The position numbers were made by a program, and so were the translations under genes. Shown piece after piece: positions 56,748 through 64,000 of a stretch of 64,000 nt of DNA. Under the pieces are notes generated by a model, which saw nothing but the letters and a program-made list of their open reading frames with translations, searched no databases and was not told the origin of the DNA. Source of the DNA: JBBQWS01 sp038210415 (GTDB taxonomy: Bacteria > Actinomycetota > Actinomycetes > Prado026); the NCBI GenBank assembly GCA_038210415.1, contig JBBQWS010000004.1, positions 1 to 64,000 on the forward strand, given 5' to 3'. The first letter of the stretch is position 1; every line of letters begins with the position of its first letter.

Positions 56748-57188
56748 TTAGAGGGCGGGGGCGCGCGTCTCGTACGGCGTCGACAGCACCACGGTGGTGC
56801 GGGTGCGGACGTTGGCCACGGCTCGGATCTCGCCGAGCAGGGCTTCCAGGTCGAGCGGGCTGGGTACTCGGACCTTGAGCAGGTACGACTCGTCGCCGGC
56901 GACCGAGTAGCAGGCCTCGATCGCGGGCAGAATCTCGAGCCGCTCCGGGGCGTCGTCGGGCGCGGACGGGTCCAGCGGCGTGATGGCGATGAACGCGGTG
57001 AGCGGGAGCCCGATCGCGGTCGGGTCGACGTTGGTGGTGTAGCCGAGAATGACGCCGCGCTCCTCGAGCTTGCGGACCCGCTGGTGCACAGCGGACGTCG
57101 ACAGGCCGGTGGCTCGGCCGAGGTCGGTGTAACTCATCCGCCCGTCAGCGGTCAGCCGCCGCAGGATCTGTCGGTCCAGGTCTTCCAC
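56748..57188 (-). CDS. Lrp/AsnC-family transcriptional regulator
   Basis: 146 residues. N-terminal HTH: MEDLDRQILRRLTADGRMSYTDLGRATGLSTSAVHQRVRKLEERGVILGYTTNVDPTAIGL; C-terminal RAM domain with PAIEACYSVAGDESYLLKVRVPSPLDLEALLGEIRAVANVRTRTTVVLSTPYE. Octameric amino-acid-sensing regulators of this type often control neighbouring catabolic genes, so it is the best candidate to sense lysine and switch kamA and the kdd operon. This is inferred from position; the RAM pocket is not a diagnostic lysine sensor. Confidence 0.9.
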   Translation of the reverse strand: MEDLDRQILRRLTADGRMSYTDLGRATGLSTSAVHQRVRKLEERGVILGYTTNVDPTAIGLPLTAFIAITPLDPSAPDDAPERLEILPAIEACYSVAGDESYLLKVRVPSPLDLEALLGEIRAVANVRTRTTVVLSTPYETRAPAL

Positions 57189-57269
57189 GCAGCCGAATCT
57201 ATCGGGTGCAGAAGCGCGCCGTCGGCCGAACCGGTCACCCGGCCCGTACGACGGCGCGCCCTGGCCGCG

Positions 57270-57527
57270 TCAGCGCACCCGCCGCACGACCCCGTCCGCA
57301 TCGCGGACATAAGCCGTCGCGGGGCCGAGTACGACCCCAGTGGTGCCCGGAGGTACGACGACGACCGGCGGTTGACCGTCGACCGTGTGTGCCGCACCCG
57401 CGGGAACCATCCCCCGGACCTGCTGCTCGGGAACCTGAGCCCCCGCCCCGTAGACCGAGACAGCAGACGCGAACCAGGTGATCGCCACCAGGATCGCGAC
57501 GCGCCGCCCCGCGATAAGGACCCGCAT
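57270..57527 (-). CDS. Small exported or membrane-anchored protein
   Basis: 85 residues from the ATG at 57527 (GGGAGA upstream). One hydrophobic segment, MRVLIAGRRVAILVAITWFASAVSVYGAGAQ, is a signal peptide or anchor. The mature part is EQQVRGMVPAGAAHTVDGQPPVVVVPPGTTGVVLGPATAYVRDADGVVRRVR, a Val/Pro-rich sequence. I do not recognise the family. No operon partner: it lies between the Lrp gene and the acyl-CoA dehydrogenase, both leftward. Confidence 0.5.
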   Translation of the reverse strand: MRVLIAGRRVAILVAITWFASAVSVYGAGAQVPEQQVRGMVPAGAAHTVDGQPPVVVVPPGTTGVVLGPATAYVRDADGVVRRVR

Positions 57528-57750
57528 GAGCAAATCTCCCGTCCGCAGCTGCGCGGACGAGCCGGTCTCGCCACTCACTCCCCGGTCGGCCTGGGCGACC
57601 GTGCTGTCTCCGTGCCCGCCCATTCATTGCCACCCGTGGGCTCTCGTGGCCCGGCGGACGTCAAGCGCGGCGGATCGGTGGGGACCGTCCGGATCTTCGT
57701 GTCCCGTCCGTCCCTCCGGGTTGGAGGAACTTGCGATATGCGTCGGCGGC

Positions 57751-58908
57751 TCAGCTCCCCGCCTTGAGGAGCGAACGGCCGATCACGACGCGCTGGATCT
57801 GGTTGGTGCCCTCGACGATCTGCAGGACCTTGGCCTCGCGCATGTAACGCTCGACCGGGAAGTCCTCGACGTACCCGTAGCCGCCGAACACCTGGACCGC
57901 GTCGGTCGTCACCTTCATCGCCATGTCGGTGGCGAAGAGCTTGGCCATGGCTGCGCGGGTGCCGAACGGACGTCCGGCGTCTCGCAGCCTCGCAGCATCG
58001 AGGTAGAGGGAACGCGCCGCCGCGATCCCGGTAGCCATGTCGGCGAGCATGAACGAAAGCCCCTGGAAGCTACCGATCGTACGGCCGAACTGCTGGCGTT
58101 GGCCGGCGTACTCGACCGCCGCGTCGAGGGCAGCCTGAGCCAGCCCCACGGCGCAGGCGGCGATCCCGAGCCGTCCGCTGTCGAGGGCAGACATGGCGAT
58201 CTCGAAGCCTTGGCCAGGTGCGCCGATCAACCGGTCGGCAGGGACCTGCGCGTCGTGCAGCAGGATCTGGGCGGTGGTCGAGGCGTTCGCGCCCATCTTG
58301 CGCTCGGGGGCGGCGGCGGACAGCCCGGGGGTGTCCGCGTCGGCGAGCAGGCACGAGATGCCTCGCGGGCCGTCTACGCCGGTGCGCACCAGCAGGTTGT
58401 AGAAGTCGGCCACTCCCCCGTGCGTGATCCAGGCCTTGGTGCCGTTGACGGTATAGGTGTCGCCGAGGAGCTCGGCCTTGGTCACCAGCGCCGCGGCGTC
58501 GGAGCCGGACCCTGGCTCGGACAGGCAGTACGCCCCGAGCAGCTCGCCGCCGAGCATGTCGGGCAGCCAGCGCTCGCGCTGCCCGGGGGTACCGAAGTTG
58601 GCGACGGGGTGGCAGGCCAGCGTGTGGACGCTGACTCCGATGCCGACCGAGGTCCAGGCCGAGGCGAGCTCCTCCAGCACCTGCAGGTACACCTCGTACG
58701 GCTGCCCGCCGCCGCCGTGCTCCTCGGGGTAGGCGAGGCCGAGCAGCCCCGTCTTGCCGAGGGTGCGAAACACCTCGCGCGGGAACCGGTGCGCCTGCTC
58801 GTACTCGGCGGCTCGTGGGGCGAGCTCGGCCGCCGCGATCTCACGGGCGAGACCGAGCAGCTCGTACGCCTCGTCGGTGGGCAGGACGCGTTCGACGGTG
58901 CTGGGCAT
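57751..58908 (-). CDS. Acyl-CoA dehydrogenase
   Basis: 385 residues from the ATG at 58908; the upstream frame continues but is poor. Acyl-CoA dehydrogenase fold: LLGLAYPEEHGGGGQPYEVYLQVLEELA, AYCLSEPGSGSDAAAL (FAD contact), MGANASTTAQILL, and the catalytic base Glu in QIVEGTNQIQR near residue 365. The glutamate position in the last segment suggests a short- or medium-chain type rather than isovaleryl. The neighbouring lysine operon ends in crotonyl-CoA, so butyryl-CoA/crotonyl-CoA interconversion is plausible, but no electron-transfer flavoprotein gene is near. A 6-nt gap follows the M24 gene, so they may share an mRNA. Confidence 0.92.
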   Translation of the reverse strand: MPSTVERVLPTDEAYELLGLAREIAAAELAPRAAEYEQAHRFPREVFRTLGKTGLLGLAYPEEHGGGGQPYEVYLQVLEELASAWTSVGIGVSVHTLACHPVANFGTPGQRERWLPDMLGGELLGAYCLSEPGSGSDAAALVTKAELLGDTYTVNGTKAWITHGGVADFYNLLVRTGVDGPRGISCLLADADTPGLSAAAPERKMGANASTTAQILLHDAQVPADRLIGAPGQGFEIAMSALDSGRLGIAACAVGLAQAALDAAVEYAGQRQQFGRTIGSFQGLSFMLADMATGIAAARSLYLDAARLRDAGRPFGTRAAMAKLFATDMAMKVTTDAVQVFGGYGYVEDFPVERYMREAKVLQIVEGTNQIQRVVIGRSLLKAGS

Positions 58909-58913
58909 GGGGT

Positions 58914-60023
58914 TCAGGCCTCCAGGATGAGCAGGGCTCGGGGTCGCCGGTTGAGCCGTTCGGCGCCGTCTTCGGTGCATACGACGATGTCCTCGATGCG
59001 GGCGCCGAACCGGCCCGGAACGTAGATGCCGGGCTCGACCGAGAAGGCCATGCCCGGTTCGAGGGCCAGCTGGTTGCCGGCGACGATGTAGGGCTCCTCG
59101 TGGGTTTCGAGGCCGATGCCGTGGCCGGTGCGGTGGATGAACGCGTCGCCGTACCCGCCCGCCTCGATCACCGCTCGGGCCGCATTGTCGACACTCTCGG
59201 CAGTTACGCCGGGCCGCGCCCAGGCGCACGCGGCCTCCTGGGCCGCCTGCAGCACCTCGTAGGCGGCCAGGAAGTCGGGGTGCGGCTCCCCCACGGCGTA
59301 CCCCCGGGTGGAGTCGGAGCAGTATCCGGAGGGCATCGTCCCGCCGATGTCGACGACCACCACGTCGCCGCGCTCGATCACCCGGTCGGACCCCTCGTGG
59401 TGCGGGCTGGCGCCGTTCGGGCCGCTGGCGACGATGACGAAGTCGACAGTGGCATGGCCGGCGGCAAGGATCGCGTCCGCGATGTCACGGCCGACCTCAG
59501 CCTCGGTGCGGCCCGCGCTCAGCCACTCGGGCACGCGGGCGTGCACGCCGTCGATAGCCGCCCCCGCCTCGCGCAGGGCCCGCACCTCGTGTGCCGTCTT
59601 GCGCATCCGCAGCGCGGCCGTGACCGGCCCGGCCAGCCGTTGTTCGGTCTGGGGCATGGCAGCTCGAAGCGCGAGGACCTTCGCAGCCCACATGTGGTCG
59701 TCCAGCCCGACTGTGCGCGCGCCCGTCAGCAGCGAAGCCACCAGCGCATACGGGTCGCTCGACTCGCCCCACGGGTGGATGGCCAGGCCTTCGGAACCGA
59801 TCGGGCTCGCCGCAGCGGCGGCCTGTTCCAGCAACGGCACCACGATGCTGGGGGTTCCGACCGCCGGGATGACAAGGCAGGTCAGTCGCTCGAGGGGCAC
59901 CGCGGCGTACCCGGTGAGGTAGCGCAGGTCGGGGCCAGGGGTCACCAGGATCGCGTCCAGTCCGCTGCTCGCGACGAGCTGCTGGGCGCGGTCGAGGCGG
60001 TCGGTCGTGGTGGCTAGGGTCAC
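58914..60023 (-). CDS. M24 Xaa-Pro peptidase family protein
   Basis: 369 residues from the GTG at 60023. N-terminal creatinase-like domain (QLVASSGLDAILVTPGPDLRYLTGYAAVPLERLTCLV), then the pita-bread domain. Metal ligands: Asp in VVVDIGGTMPSGYCSDSTRGYAVGE (two Asp), His in HRTGHGIGLETHEEPYIV, Glu in EPGMAFSVEPGIYV and Glu in ARIEDIVV. The dinuclear metal site is complete. Cleaves Xaa-Pro dipeptides or related substrates. TAGAGT ends 6 nt before the GTG, a leaderless promoter. Confidence 0.92.
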   Translation of the reverse strand: MTLATTTDRLDRAQQLVASSGLDAILVTPGPDLRYLTGYAAVPLERLTCLVIPAVGTPSIVVPLLEQAAAAASPIGSEGLAIHPWGESSDPYALVASLLTGARTVGLDDHMWAAKVLALRAAMPQTEQRLAGPVTAALRMRKTAHEVRALREAGAAIDGVHARVPEWLSAGRTEAEVGRDIADAILAAGHATVDFVIVASGPNGASPHHEGSDRVIERGDVVVVDIGGTMPSGYCSDSTRGYAVGEPHPDFLAAYEVLQAAQEAACAWARPGVTAESVDNAARAVIEAGGYGDAFIHRTGHGIGLETHEEPYIVAGNQLALEPGMAFSVEPGIYVPGRFGARIEDIVVCTEDGAERLNRRPRALLILEA

Positions 60024-60029
60024 CCTGGC

Positions 60030-60035
60030 ACTCTA
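60030..60035 (-). promoter_or_regulatory. -10 box, leaderless start of the M24 gene
   Basis: Leftward TAGAGT ending 6 nt before the GTG at 60023; no ribosome site in between. Confidence 0.5.
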
Positions 60036-60085
60036 GGCCGCACCGGCCTGACCTCCACCCTTGGCGTCATGCCATCCTGTGCGGC

Positions 60086-61024
60086 ATGAGCCGCGACGAC
60101 CCCGAGAAGCTGATGCTGCTCGACTCCGCCTCGCTGTATTACCGGGCGTTCTTCGGCGTACCTGACTCCGTGCAGGCACCGGACGGCACGCCTGTGAACG
60201 CCATTCGCGGGTTCCTCGACATGGTGGCCCGGCTGGTCGCCACGTACCGGCCCACCAGGCTCGTCGCCTGCTGGGATGACGACTGGCGGCCGGCGTTCCG
60301 GGTCGCGCTCCTGCCGTCGTACAAGGCGCACCGGCTCGAGCCGGGCAGCGACCCGGCTGCCAGCGTCGAGGCCACACCCGACCTGCTCGCGCCCCAGGTG
60401 CCAGTGATCGTCGAGCTCCTGTCTGCGCTCGGTATCGCCCGGGTCGGTTGCGCCGGCTTCGAGGCCGACGACGTGATCGGGACGCTCGCCACCAGCTCGG
60501 AGCACCCCGTCGACGTGGTCAGCGGTGACCGCGACCTGATCCAGCTGGTGGACGACGAGAAGCCCGTCCGGGTCCTCTACACCGGCCGAGGGATCGCCAA
60601 GCTCGAGGTCATGGACGAGCCGTACGTCGAGACGAAGTACGGGATCCCGGGACGCTCGTACGCAGACTTCGCGGCGCTGCGGGGCGACCCGTCGGACGGC
60701 CTGCCCGGGGTGCCCGGGATAGGCGAGAAGACCGCAGCCGGACTGATCCAGCGGTGGGGCACGATCGAGGCGATCGTCGCGGCCCTCGACTCGGGTGACC
60801 CTGAGTTGTCGCAGCGGGCCAAGCTCGCACCGTCTCGGGACTACCTCGGGGTCGCGGCTGGGGTGACGCGGGTACGTCAGGACTGTCCGTTGCCGGCTTT
60901 CGACTCCGCGATCCGGGTTCTGCCGTCCGACCCCGCGCGAGTCGTCGAGCTGGCCGACCGCTGGGGGATCGCAAGCAGCGTCAACCGGTGGCTGCTCGCG
61001 GCGACGGACACTCTGGACGGGTAG
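60086..61024 (+). CDS. 5'-3' exonuclease (PolI N-domain-like)
   Basis: 312 residues. Flap-endonuclease fold: KLMLLDSASLYYRAFFGVPDSVQAPDGTPVNAIRGFLDMVARL, the acidic cluster CAGFEADDVIGTLATS (near residue 130) and DVVSGDRDLIQLVDD, plus the H3TH helix ALRGDPSDGLPGVPGIGEKTAAGLIQRWGTIEAIVAAL. All active-site Asp/Glu positions are present. A stand-alone gene, not fused to DNA polymerase I. It removes 5' flaps or RNA primers. Shared upstream region of about 60 nt with the divergent M24 gene. Confidence 0.93.
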   Translation: MSRDDPEKLMLLDSASLYYRAFFGVPDSVQAPDGTPVNAIRGFLDMVARLVATYRPTRLVACWDDDWRPAFRVALLPSYKAHRLEPGSDPAASVEATPDLLAPQVPVIVELLSALGIARVGCAGFEADDVIGTLATSSEHPVDVVSGDRDLIQLVDDEKPVRVLYTGRGIAKLEVMDEPYVETKYGIPGRSYADFAALRGDPSDGLPGVPGIGEKTAAGLIQRWGTIEAIVAALDSGDPELSQRAKLAPSRDYLGVAAGVTRVRQDCPLPAFDSAIRVLPSDPARVVELADRWGIASSVNRWLLAATDTLDG

Positions 61025-61102
61025 GCGGGGTGGGGGCGGAACCTGTTGCGGTGTAACGGGTTTCGGCTGGTGGTGTTGCCCGGACTTGTCGGAGGGTGCG
61101 GC

Positions 61103-61108
61103 TAGCTT
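61103..61108 (+). promoter_or_regulatory. -10 box, leaderless start of a 49-residue ORF
   Basis: TAGCTT ends 6 nt before the ATG at 61115, again the leaderless layout. Confidence 0.4.
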
Positions 61109-61114
61109 TGGGTC

Positions 61115-61264
61115 ATGTCCTCCACCGCCGCCCTCGCTGCTGACGCGGCGTTGGCGCAGGTGCTTGTGGGGTTGGACGCGTTCGCCGCGGTGCTGGACCG
61201 GTTCGACGGGATCGCCGAGGCCGCGGGGTCATCGGGACGTGCAGCAGCGCCGCGGGGCGAGTGA
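61115..61264 (+). CDS. Short ORF, possible stub of a DUF222/HNH gene
   Basis: 49 residues: a helical, Ala/Leu-rich sequence AALAADAALAQVLVGLDAFA followed by AVLDRFDGIAEAAG and a Ser/Gly/Arg tail. Starts of DUF222 (13E12-type) HNH endonuclease proteins in actinobacteria look similar, but nothing of the HNH part follows. The leaderless promoter box argues that it is or was transcribed. It is either a truncated remnant or a tiny gene; low certainty. Confidence 0.35.
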   Translation: MSSTAALAADAALAQVLVGLDAFAAVLDRFDGIAEAAGSSGRAAAPRGE

Positions 61265-61299
61265 GGCTCCGGCGGCGCTGCCACGATCAGCGGCTGAGG

Positions 61300-61645
61300 T
61301 CACCGATGACCGGAACCGTCGTCCGCGCCGTGGGAACCGCCACCGTTGTCGTCGGCACCGCGGGACCCACTGGTCGATCCGCTGGACCCGCCGTGCGAGC
61401 TGCCGGAGCTGTCATCCCGGGTGGAGCTGGCCGATGCGCTCGGCGACGGAGTGACGCCGCCCTTGCCGTCGCCCCGGTTCGGTATGGATGCCGTTGCCGC
61501 CGTGGTCGTCCACCGACTGGGTGGCGACCTGGGCCGGGACCCGGACGGGAACGGTCTGGGCGAAGGAGGCGTTGCCGACCAGGCCGGTGACAGCGGGGAC
61601 GGCGGCGACAGTCGCTGCTGCGCAGAAGGCGATCAGTCGCATCAT
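61300..61645 (-). pseudogene. Secreted Ser/Gly/Asp-rich protein, frameshifted
   Basis: A clear signal peptide (MMRLIAFCAAATVAAVPAVTG... NASFA-Q, AGGAG upstream) leads into VPVRVPAQVATQSVDDHGGNGIHTEPG. The frame then gives basic nonsense and stops at 61412. Deleting one G in the run CGGGGCG (near 61470) restores a Ser/Gly/Asp-rich tail (GDGKGGVTPSPSASASSTRD ... SHGADDGSGHR) ending in TGA at 61300. The composition of that tail matches the start of the mature part, so the shift is probably a recent indel or a sequencing error in a homopolymer. Function unknown. Confidence 0.55.
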
Positions 61646-61814
61646 GGTGTGCTCCTGACTCGTGGGGTTTCGACTGCCTCCATTGACCCGTCGAGCCGGT
61701 CACGTGCGCCATCGGACCTTGGAACTAGTACCCCTCGCCCGGGCCCCATGCTCCCACCAGGTTCGGCGGCGGCCCGCGGTTCAGCAGCCCTCCCCCGACG
61801 TCTGCGGCAGCTGG

Positions 61815-62759
61815 CTACTCCGAGCGGGCGGCCACGCGAGCGGCGCGCTCGTCGCGACGCTGCTCGAACCGCTCGGCCGCGGTGTCGAGGCCGGCGAGGA
61901 ACTCGTCGAGCGACTGCCGAGCCTTCTCGCCCTCGGCGTCCAAGCCCTCGATGTCCCACACCTTCCACTGCCGCAGGACCGGTACGAGCACCTGGTCGCG
62001 GTGCTGGCGCAGGTCGTAGATGCCCGCGTTTGCGATCTGGACCGATTTGCGGGTGAACCCCTCGATCGAATGGCCCGGCATCTGGAAGTTCTGCACGACG
62101 TCGTTGACCGCCTGCATCGTCAGACTGGGCTCGCGCTCGAAAGCCGCCGCGAGCAGGTTGCGGTAGAAGATCATGTGCAGGTTCTCGTCGGCCGCGATCC
62201 GGGCCAGCAGCTGCTCGCAGATCGGGTCCTGCGAGGCCGTGCCGGTGTTGCGGTGCGAGATGCGGGTCGCGAGCTCCTGGAACGAGACGTAGGCGAGGGT
62301 GTGCAGCATGTCGTCGTCCTGGGCCTGGAACCCGGTCCCCATGTGGATCATGCGGGCGCGCTCGAGGGCGATCGGGTCGACCGCGCGGGTGACCGAGAGG
62401 TAGTCGCGGATCGCGACGCCGTGGCGGCCCTCCTCAGCGGTCCACCGGTGCACCCACGTGCCCCACGCGCCGTCCCGGCCGAACAGCCGCGCGATCTCGA
62501 AGTGGTAGCTCGGCAGGTTGTCCTCGGTGAGCAGGTTGACGATCAGCGCGGTGCGGGCGACGTCGGGGATGGTCGAGTCCTCAGGCACCCAGGCTTCGCC
62601 GCCGAGGATTCCGTCGTATGTCCGGCCCTCGCTCCACGGGATGTACTCGTGCGGAAACCACTCCCTGGCGACATTCTCGTGCCGGTCCAGCTCCCCGGCG
62701 ACGACGGGTTCCAGCTCGAGCAGGAGCCGGGTCGTGGCTTCGTCGGAGAGCAGCGTCAC
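61815..62759 (-). CDS. Acyl-ACP (stearoyl-ACP type) desaturase
   Basis: 314 residues from the GTG at 62759 (GGAGGAATC directly upstream; an upstream in-frame start lies in the operator region). Soluble diiron fold: LLTEDNLPSYHFEI, TWVHRWTAEEGRHGVAIRDYL (the EExxH pair) and ARIAADENLHMIFYRNLL (the second DExxH). It introduces a double bond into acyl-carrier-protein-bound fatty acid and needs ferredoxin. Similar to mycobacterial DesA proteins. A nested palindrome at 62787-62817 covers its promoter region, which points to regulation by a fatty-acid-responsive repressor. Confidence 0.93.
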   Translation of the reverse strand: MTLLSDEATTRLLLELEPVVAGELDRHENVAREWFPHEYIPWSEGRTYDGILGGEAWVPEDSTIPDVARTALIVNLLTEDNLPSYHFEIARLFGRDGAWGTWVHRWTAEEGRHGVAIRDYLSVTRAVDPIALERARMIHMGTGFQAQDDDMLHTLAYVSFQELATRISHRNTGTASQDPICEQLLARIAADENLHMIFYRNLLAAAFEREPSLTMQAVNDVVQNFQMPGHSIEGFTRKSVQIANAGIYDLRQHRDQVLVPVLRQWKVWDIEGLDAEGEKARQSLDEFLAGLDTAAERFEQRRDERAARVAARSE

Positions 62760-62786
62760 GATTCCTCCAGGGGGTTTGGTCCAATA

Positions 62787-62817
62787 CCTACGGAAGCGTA
62801 ACTTACGCCACCGTAGG
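62787..62817. promoter_or_regulatory. Nested palindromic operator of the desaturase gene
   Basis: Outer arms CCTACGG (62787-62793) and CCGTAGG (62811-62817); inner palindrome GCGTAA-C-TTACGC (62796-62808). Perfectly symmetric about base 62802. It sits 28-58 nt upstream of the GTG, where a promoter is expected. The TTACG/CGTAA half sites resemble operators of TetR-family regulators of fatty-acid genes; the protein is not in the window. Confidence 0.75.
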
Positions 62818-62844
62818 ATGCACGCCACCGGACCGTGGCGCCCG

Positions 62845-64000
62845 CTACCCCACCGACGAGTACGCCACGACGCCCCGGCGCAGCGCGTCGACTGCCGCTT
62901 CGGCCACCTTGCGCAGTGCGGGGTCCTGCTCCCCGGCCGCGGTGCCGACCTGGCCGAGCAGGTCCATCAGCTGCTTGGTCCAGCGGACGAAGTCGCCGGC
63001 CGGCAGGTCCGCCTCGGACAGCACCGTCTCCAGCCTGGCCCCAGAGGCCCAGCGGTACGCGACGTATGCGAAGCCGAGGTCGGGTTCGCGCTGGAACGAC
63101 AGGCCGAAGTCCTTCTCCACCCGGTCGAGCCGGCCCCAGGTGCGCACCGTCTCCGCGAGCACGTCGCGGACCGGTCCGTTGGGCAGCCGCGGTGCGCCCG
63201 CGTCGTCGGACTGGCGCGACTCATACGCCAGTGCCGATACGCAGGCCGCGAGCTCCGGGGGCGCCAGGCCGGACCACAGCCCGTCGCGGATGCACTCGGC
63301 GGCGAGCAGGTCGAGCTCGGAGTAGAGCCGCCCCAGCCGCTGCCCGTCGGGGGTGACGTCGTCACCGGCGAGGTAACCGAGGGACTCCAGCAGGCCGCAC
63401 ACCCGGTCGAACGTGCGGGCGATCGTGTTGGTCCGGGACTCGACCCGCGCCTCCAGCTGTCGGGTCTCGCGCAGCAACCGGTGGTAGCGCTCGGCCCATC
63501 GGGCGTGGTCCTCACGCTCGTTGCAGCCGTGACACGGGTGCTGACGGATCGCGAGTCGGAGCCGAGCGATCTCGCCGTCGTCGGCGGCTTCGGCCCGGCC
63601 CCGACGCGGCCGGTCGCCGTCGGAGGGCACCCTGGTGCGAAGCGTCGCGGCGAGGTCGCGGCGGGACTGCGGCGACCTCGCGTTGAACGACTTGGGCACC
63701 CGGAGCCGGTCGACCGGCTCCACCGGCGAGGGGAAGTCGACGAGGGAGAGCCGCGCGACCTGACGGTCGGCGGTCAGGACGAACGGGCGCGGCCCCTCGG
63801 GTCCGCTGGTCAGCCCCGGGTCGAGCACGATCGCTAGGCCGGCCCGGCGCCCGGCCGGCACGCGGATCACATCGCCGACCTTGAGTGACTCCAAGGACGC
63901 TGCGGCGGCCGCCTTGCGCAGCGCGGCTCCGCTGCGCGAGAGGTCGGCCTCGCGGTCCTTGAGCGCGCGGCGCAGCGCGGCGTACTCGTCGAAGTCGCCG
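62845..64000 (-). CDS. C-terminal part of a HelY/Ski2-like RNA helicase
   Basis: The open frame runs off the right edge; 384 in-window codons. Visible: a coiled linker DFDEYAALRRALKDREADLSR, then an SH3-like insert (SLKVGDVIRVPAGRRAGLAIVLDPGLTSGPEGPRPFVLTADRQVARLSLVDF), RQHPCHGCNEREDHARWAERYHRLLRE, and the DSHCT domain LDLLAAECIRDGLWSGLAPPELAACVSALAYESRQ ... VLSEADLPAGDFVRWTKQLMDLLGQV. These match the C-terminal half of actinobacterial HelY, whose helicase core lies beyond the window. Superfamily 2 RNA helicase for RNA turnover. The apparent internal start near 63894 is not the true start. Confidence 0.9.
   Translation of the reverse strand, partial: GDFDEYAALRRALKDREADLSRSGAALRKAAAAASLESLKVGDVIRVPAGRRAGLAIVLDPGLTSGPEGPRPFVLTADRQVARLSLVDFPSPVEPVDRLRVPKSFNARSPQSRRDLAATLRTRVPSDGDRPRRGRAEAADDGEIARLRLAIRQHPCHGCNEREDHARWAERYHRLLRETRQLEARVESRTNTIARTFDRVCGLLESLGYLAGDDVTPDGQRLGRLYSELDLLAAECIRDGLWSGLAPPELAACVSALAYESRQSDDAGAPRLPNGPVRDVLAETVRTWGRLDRVEKDFGLSFQREPDLGFAYVAYRWASGARLETVLSEADLPAGDFVRWTKQLMDLLGQVGTAAGEQDPALRKVAEAAVDALRRGVVAYSSVG

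Overview
This window is very GC-rich and gene-dense. Genes start with ATG, GTG or TTG, genes inside operons commonly share 4-nt ATGA/GTGA overlaps, and several genes have a TAnnnT -10 box only 6-7 nt before the start codon (leaderless mRNAs). Actinobacterial marker genes are present: rbpA, the FHA protein GarA/OdhI, the DUF881/small-basic-protein block, a MerR-type FtsR, HelY, a polyprenol-phosphate mannosyltransferase next to apolipoprotein N-acyltransferase, and emfourin/protealysin. I therefore read it as chromosome of an actinobacterium (Actinomycetota), probably soil or aquatic and once or still motile. The genus cannot be set from the sequence; a Nocardioidaceae/Kineosporiaceae-like lineage is only a guess.

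Layout. 1-9.5 kb: the start of a possible microbial rhodopsin leaving the left edge, an exported glucuronyl C5-epimerase-like protein, an MMPL exporter, a secreted TIGR03118-type protein and, divergently, a large secreted GH15 glucodextranase-like enzyme. 9.5-11.3 kb: a decayed locus (beheaded class III aminotransferase, frameshifted LysR gene). 11.3-15.5 kb: a small unknown protein, a GAF-GAF-GGDEF-EAL c-di-GMP protein, a D12 adenine methyltransferase and an S4 RNA-binding protein. 15.6-24 kb: a conserved actinobacterial block (CDP-alcohol phosphatidyltransferase, sugar-nucleotidyltransferase/pseudo-phosphomutase fusion, DUF881, small basic protein, DUF881, gcvH, garA, ftsR, bifunctional nuclease, second MerR). 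24-27 kb: gcvP behind a glycine riboswitch.

27-32.4 kb: small enzymes (broken GNAT, MOSC, thioredoxin-reductase-like flavoprotein, HAD phosphatase, methyltransferase, thioesterase, YbjQ-type protein). 32.4-38.2 kb: a five-gene oligopeptide/nickel-type ABC importer read leftward. Upstream of it lie three 16-bp palindromes at an exact 24-bp period and a tiny LuxR-type gene. 38.8-41.9 kb: MFS transporter, emfourin inhibitor, protealysin-type M4 protease and a small secreted protein. 41.9-42.3 kb: the relic of a chemotaxis receptor with a sigma28-type -10 box. 42.4-48.2 kb: formate-THF ligase, GDPD phosphodiesterase, rbpA behind a textbook sigmaR promoter, FxsA, Ppm-type mannosyltransferase and Lnt. 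48.2-49.5 kb: a strongly folded intergenic element and an Ig-repeat secreted protein.

49.6-57.2 kb: the main catabolic system, an aerobic-actinobacterial version of the clostridial lysine 'fermentation' pathway. It consists of kamA, a divergent fully overlapping operon kdd - amidohydrolase - kamD - kamE - kal, and an Lrp/AsnC regulator. The cleavage enzyme gene kce is not in the window, and a YtcJ-type amidohydrolase sits inside the operon. 57.3-64 kb: small exported protein, acyl-CoA dehydrogenase, M24 peptidase, 5'-3' exonuclease, a DUF222-like stub, a frameshifted secreted protein, an acyl-ACP desaturase behind a nested palindromic operator, and the C-terminal part of a HelY/Ski2-like helicase that runs off the right edge.

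Themes linking the genes: one-carbon/glycine metabolism (gcvH, gcvP, fhs), amino-acid uptake and breakdown (ABC importer, protease, lysine cluster, acyl-CoA dehydrogenase), envelope lipoprotein/lipoglycan synthesis (ManC-like fusion, Ppm, Lnt) and stress transcription (rbpA). At least three genes carry single-base frameshifts. These are either real decay or indels in the assembly.
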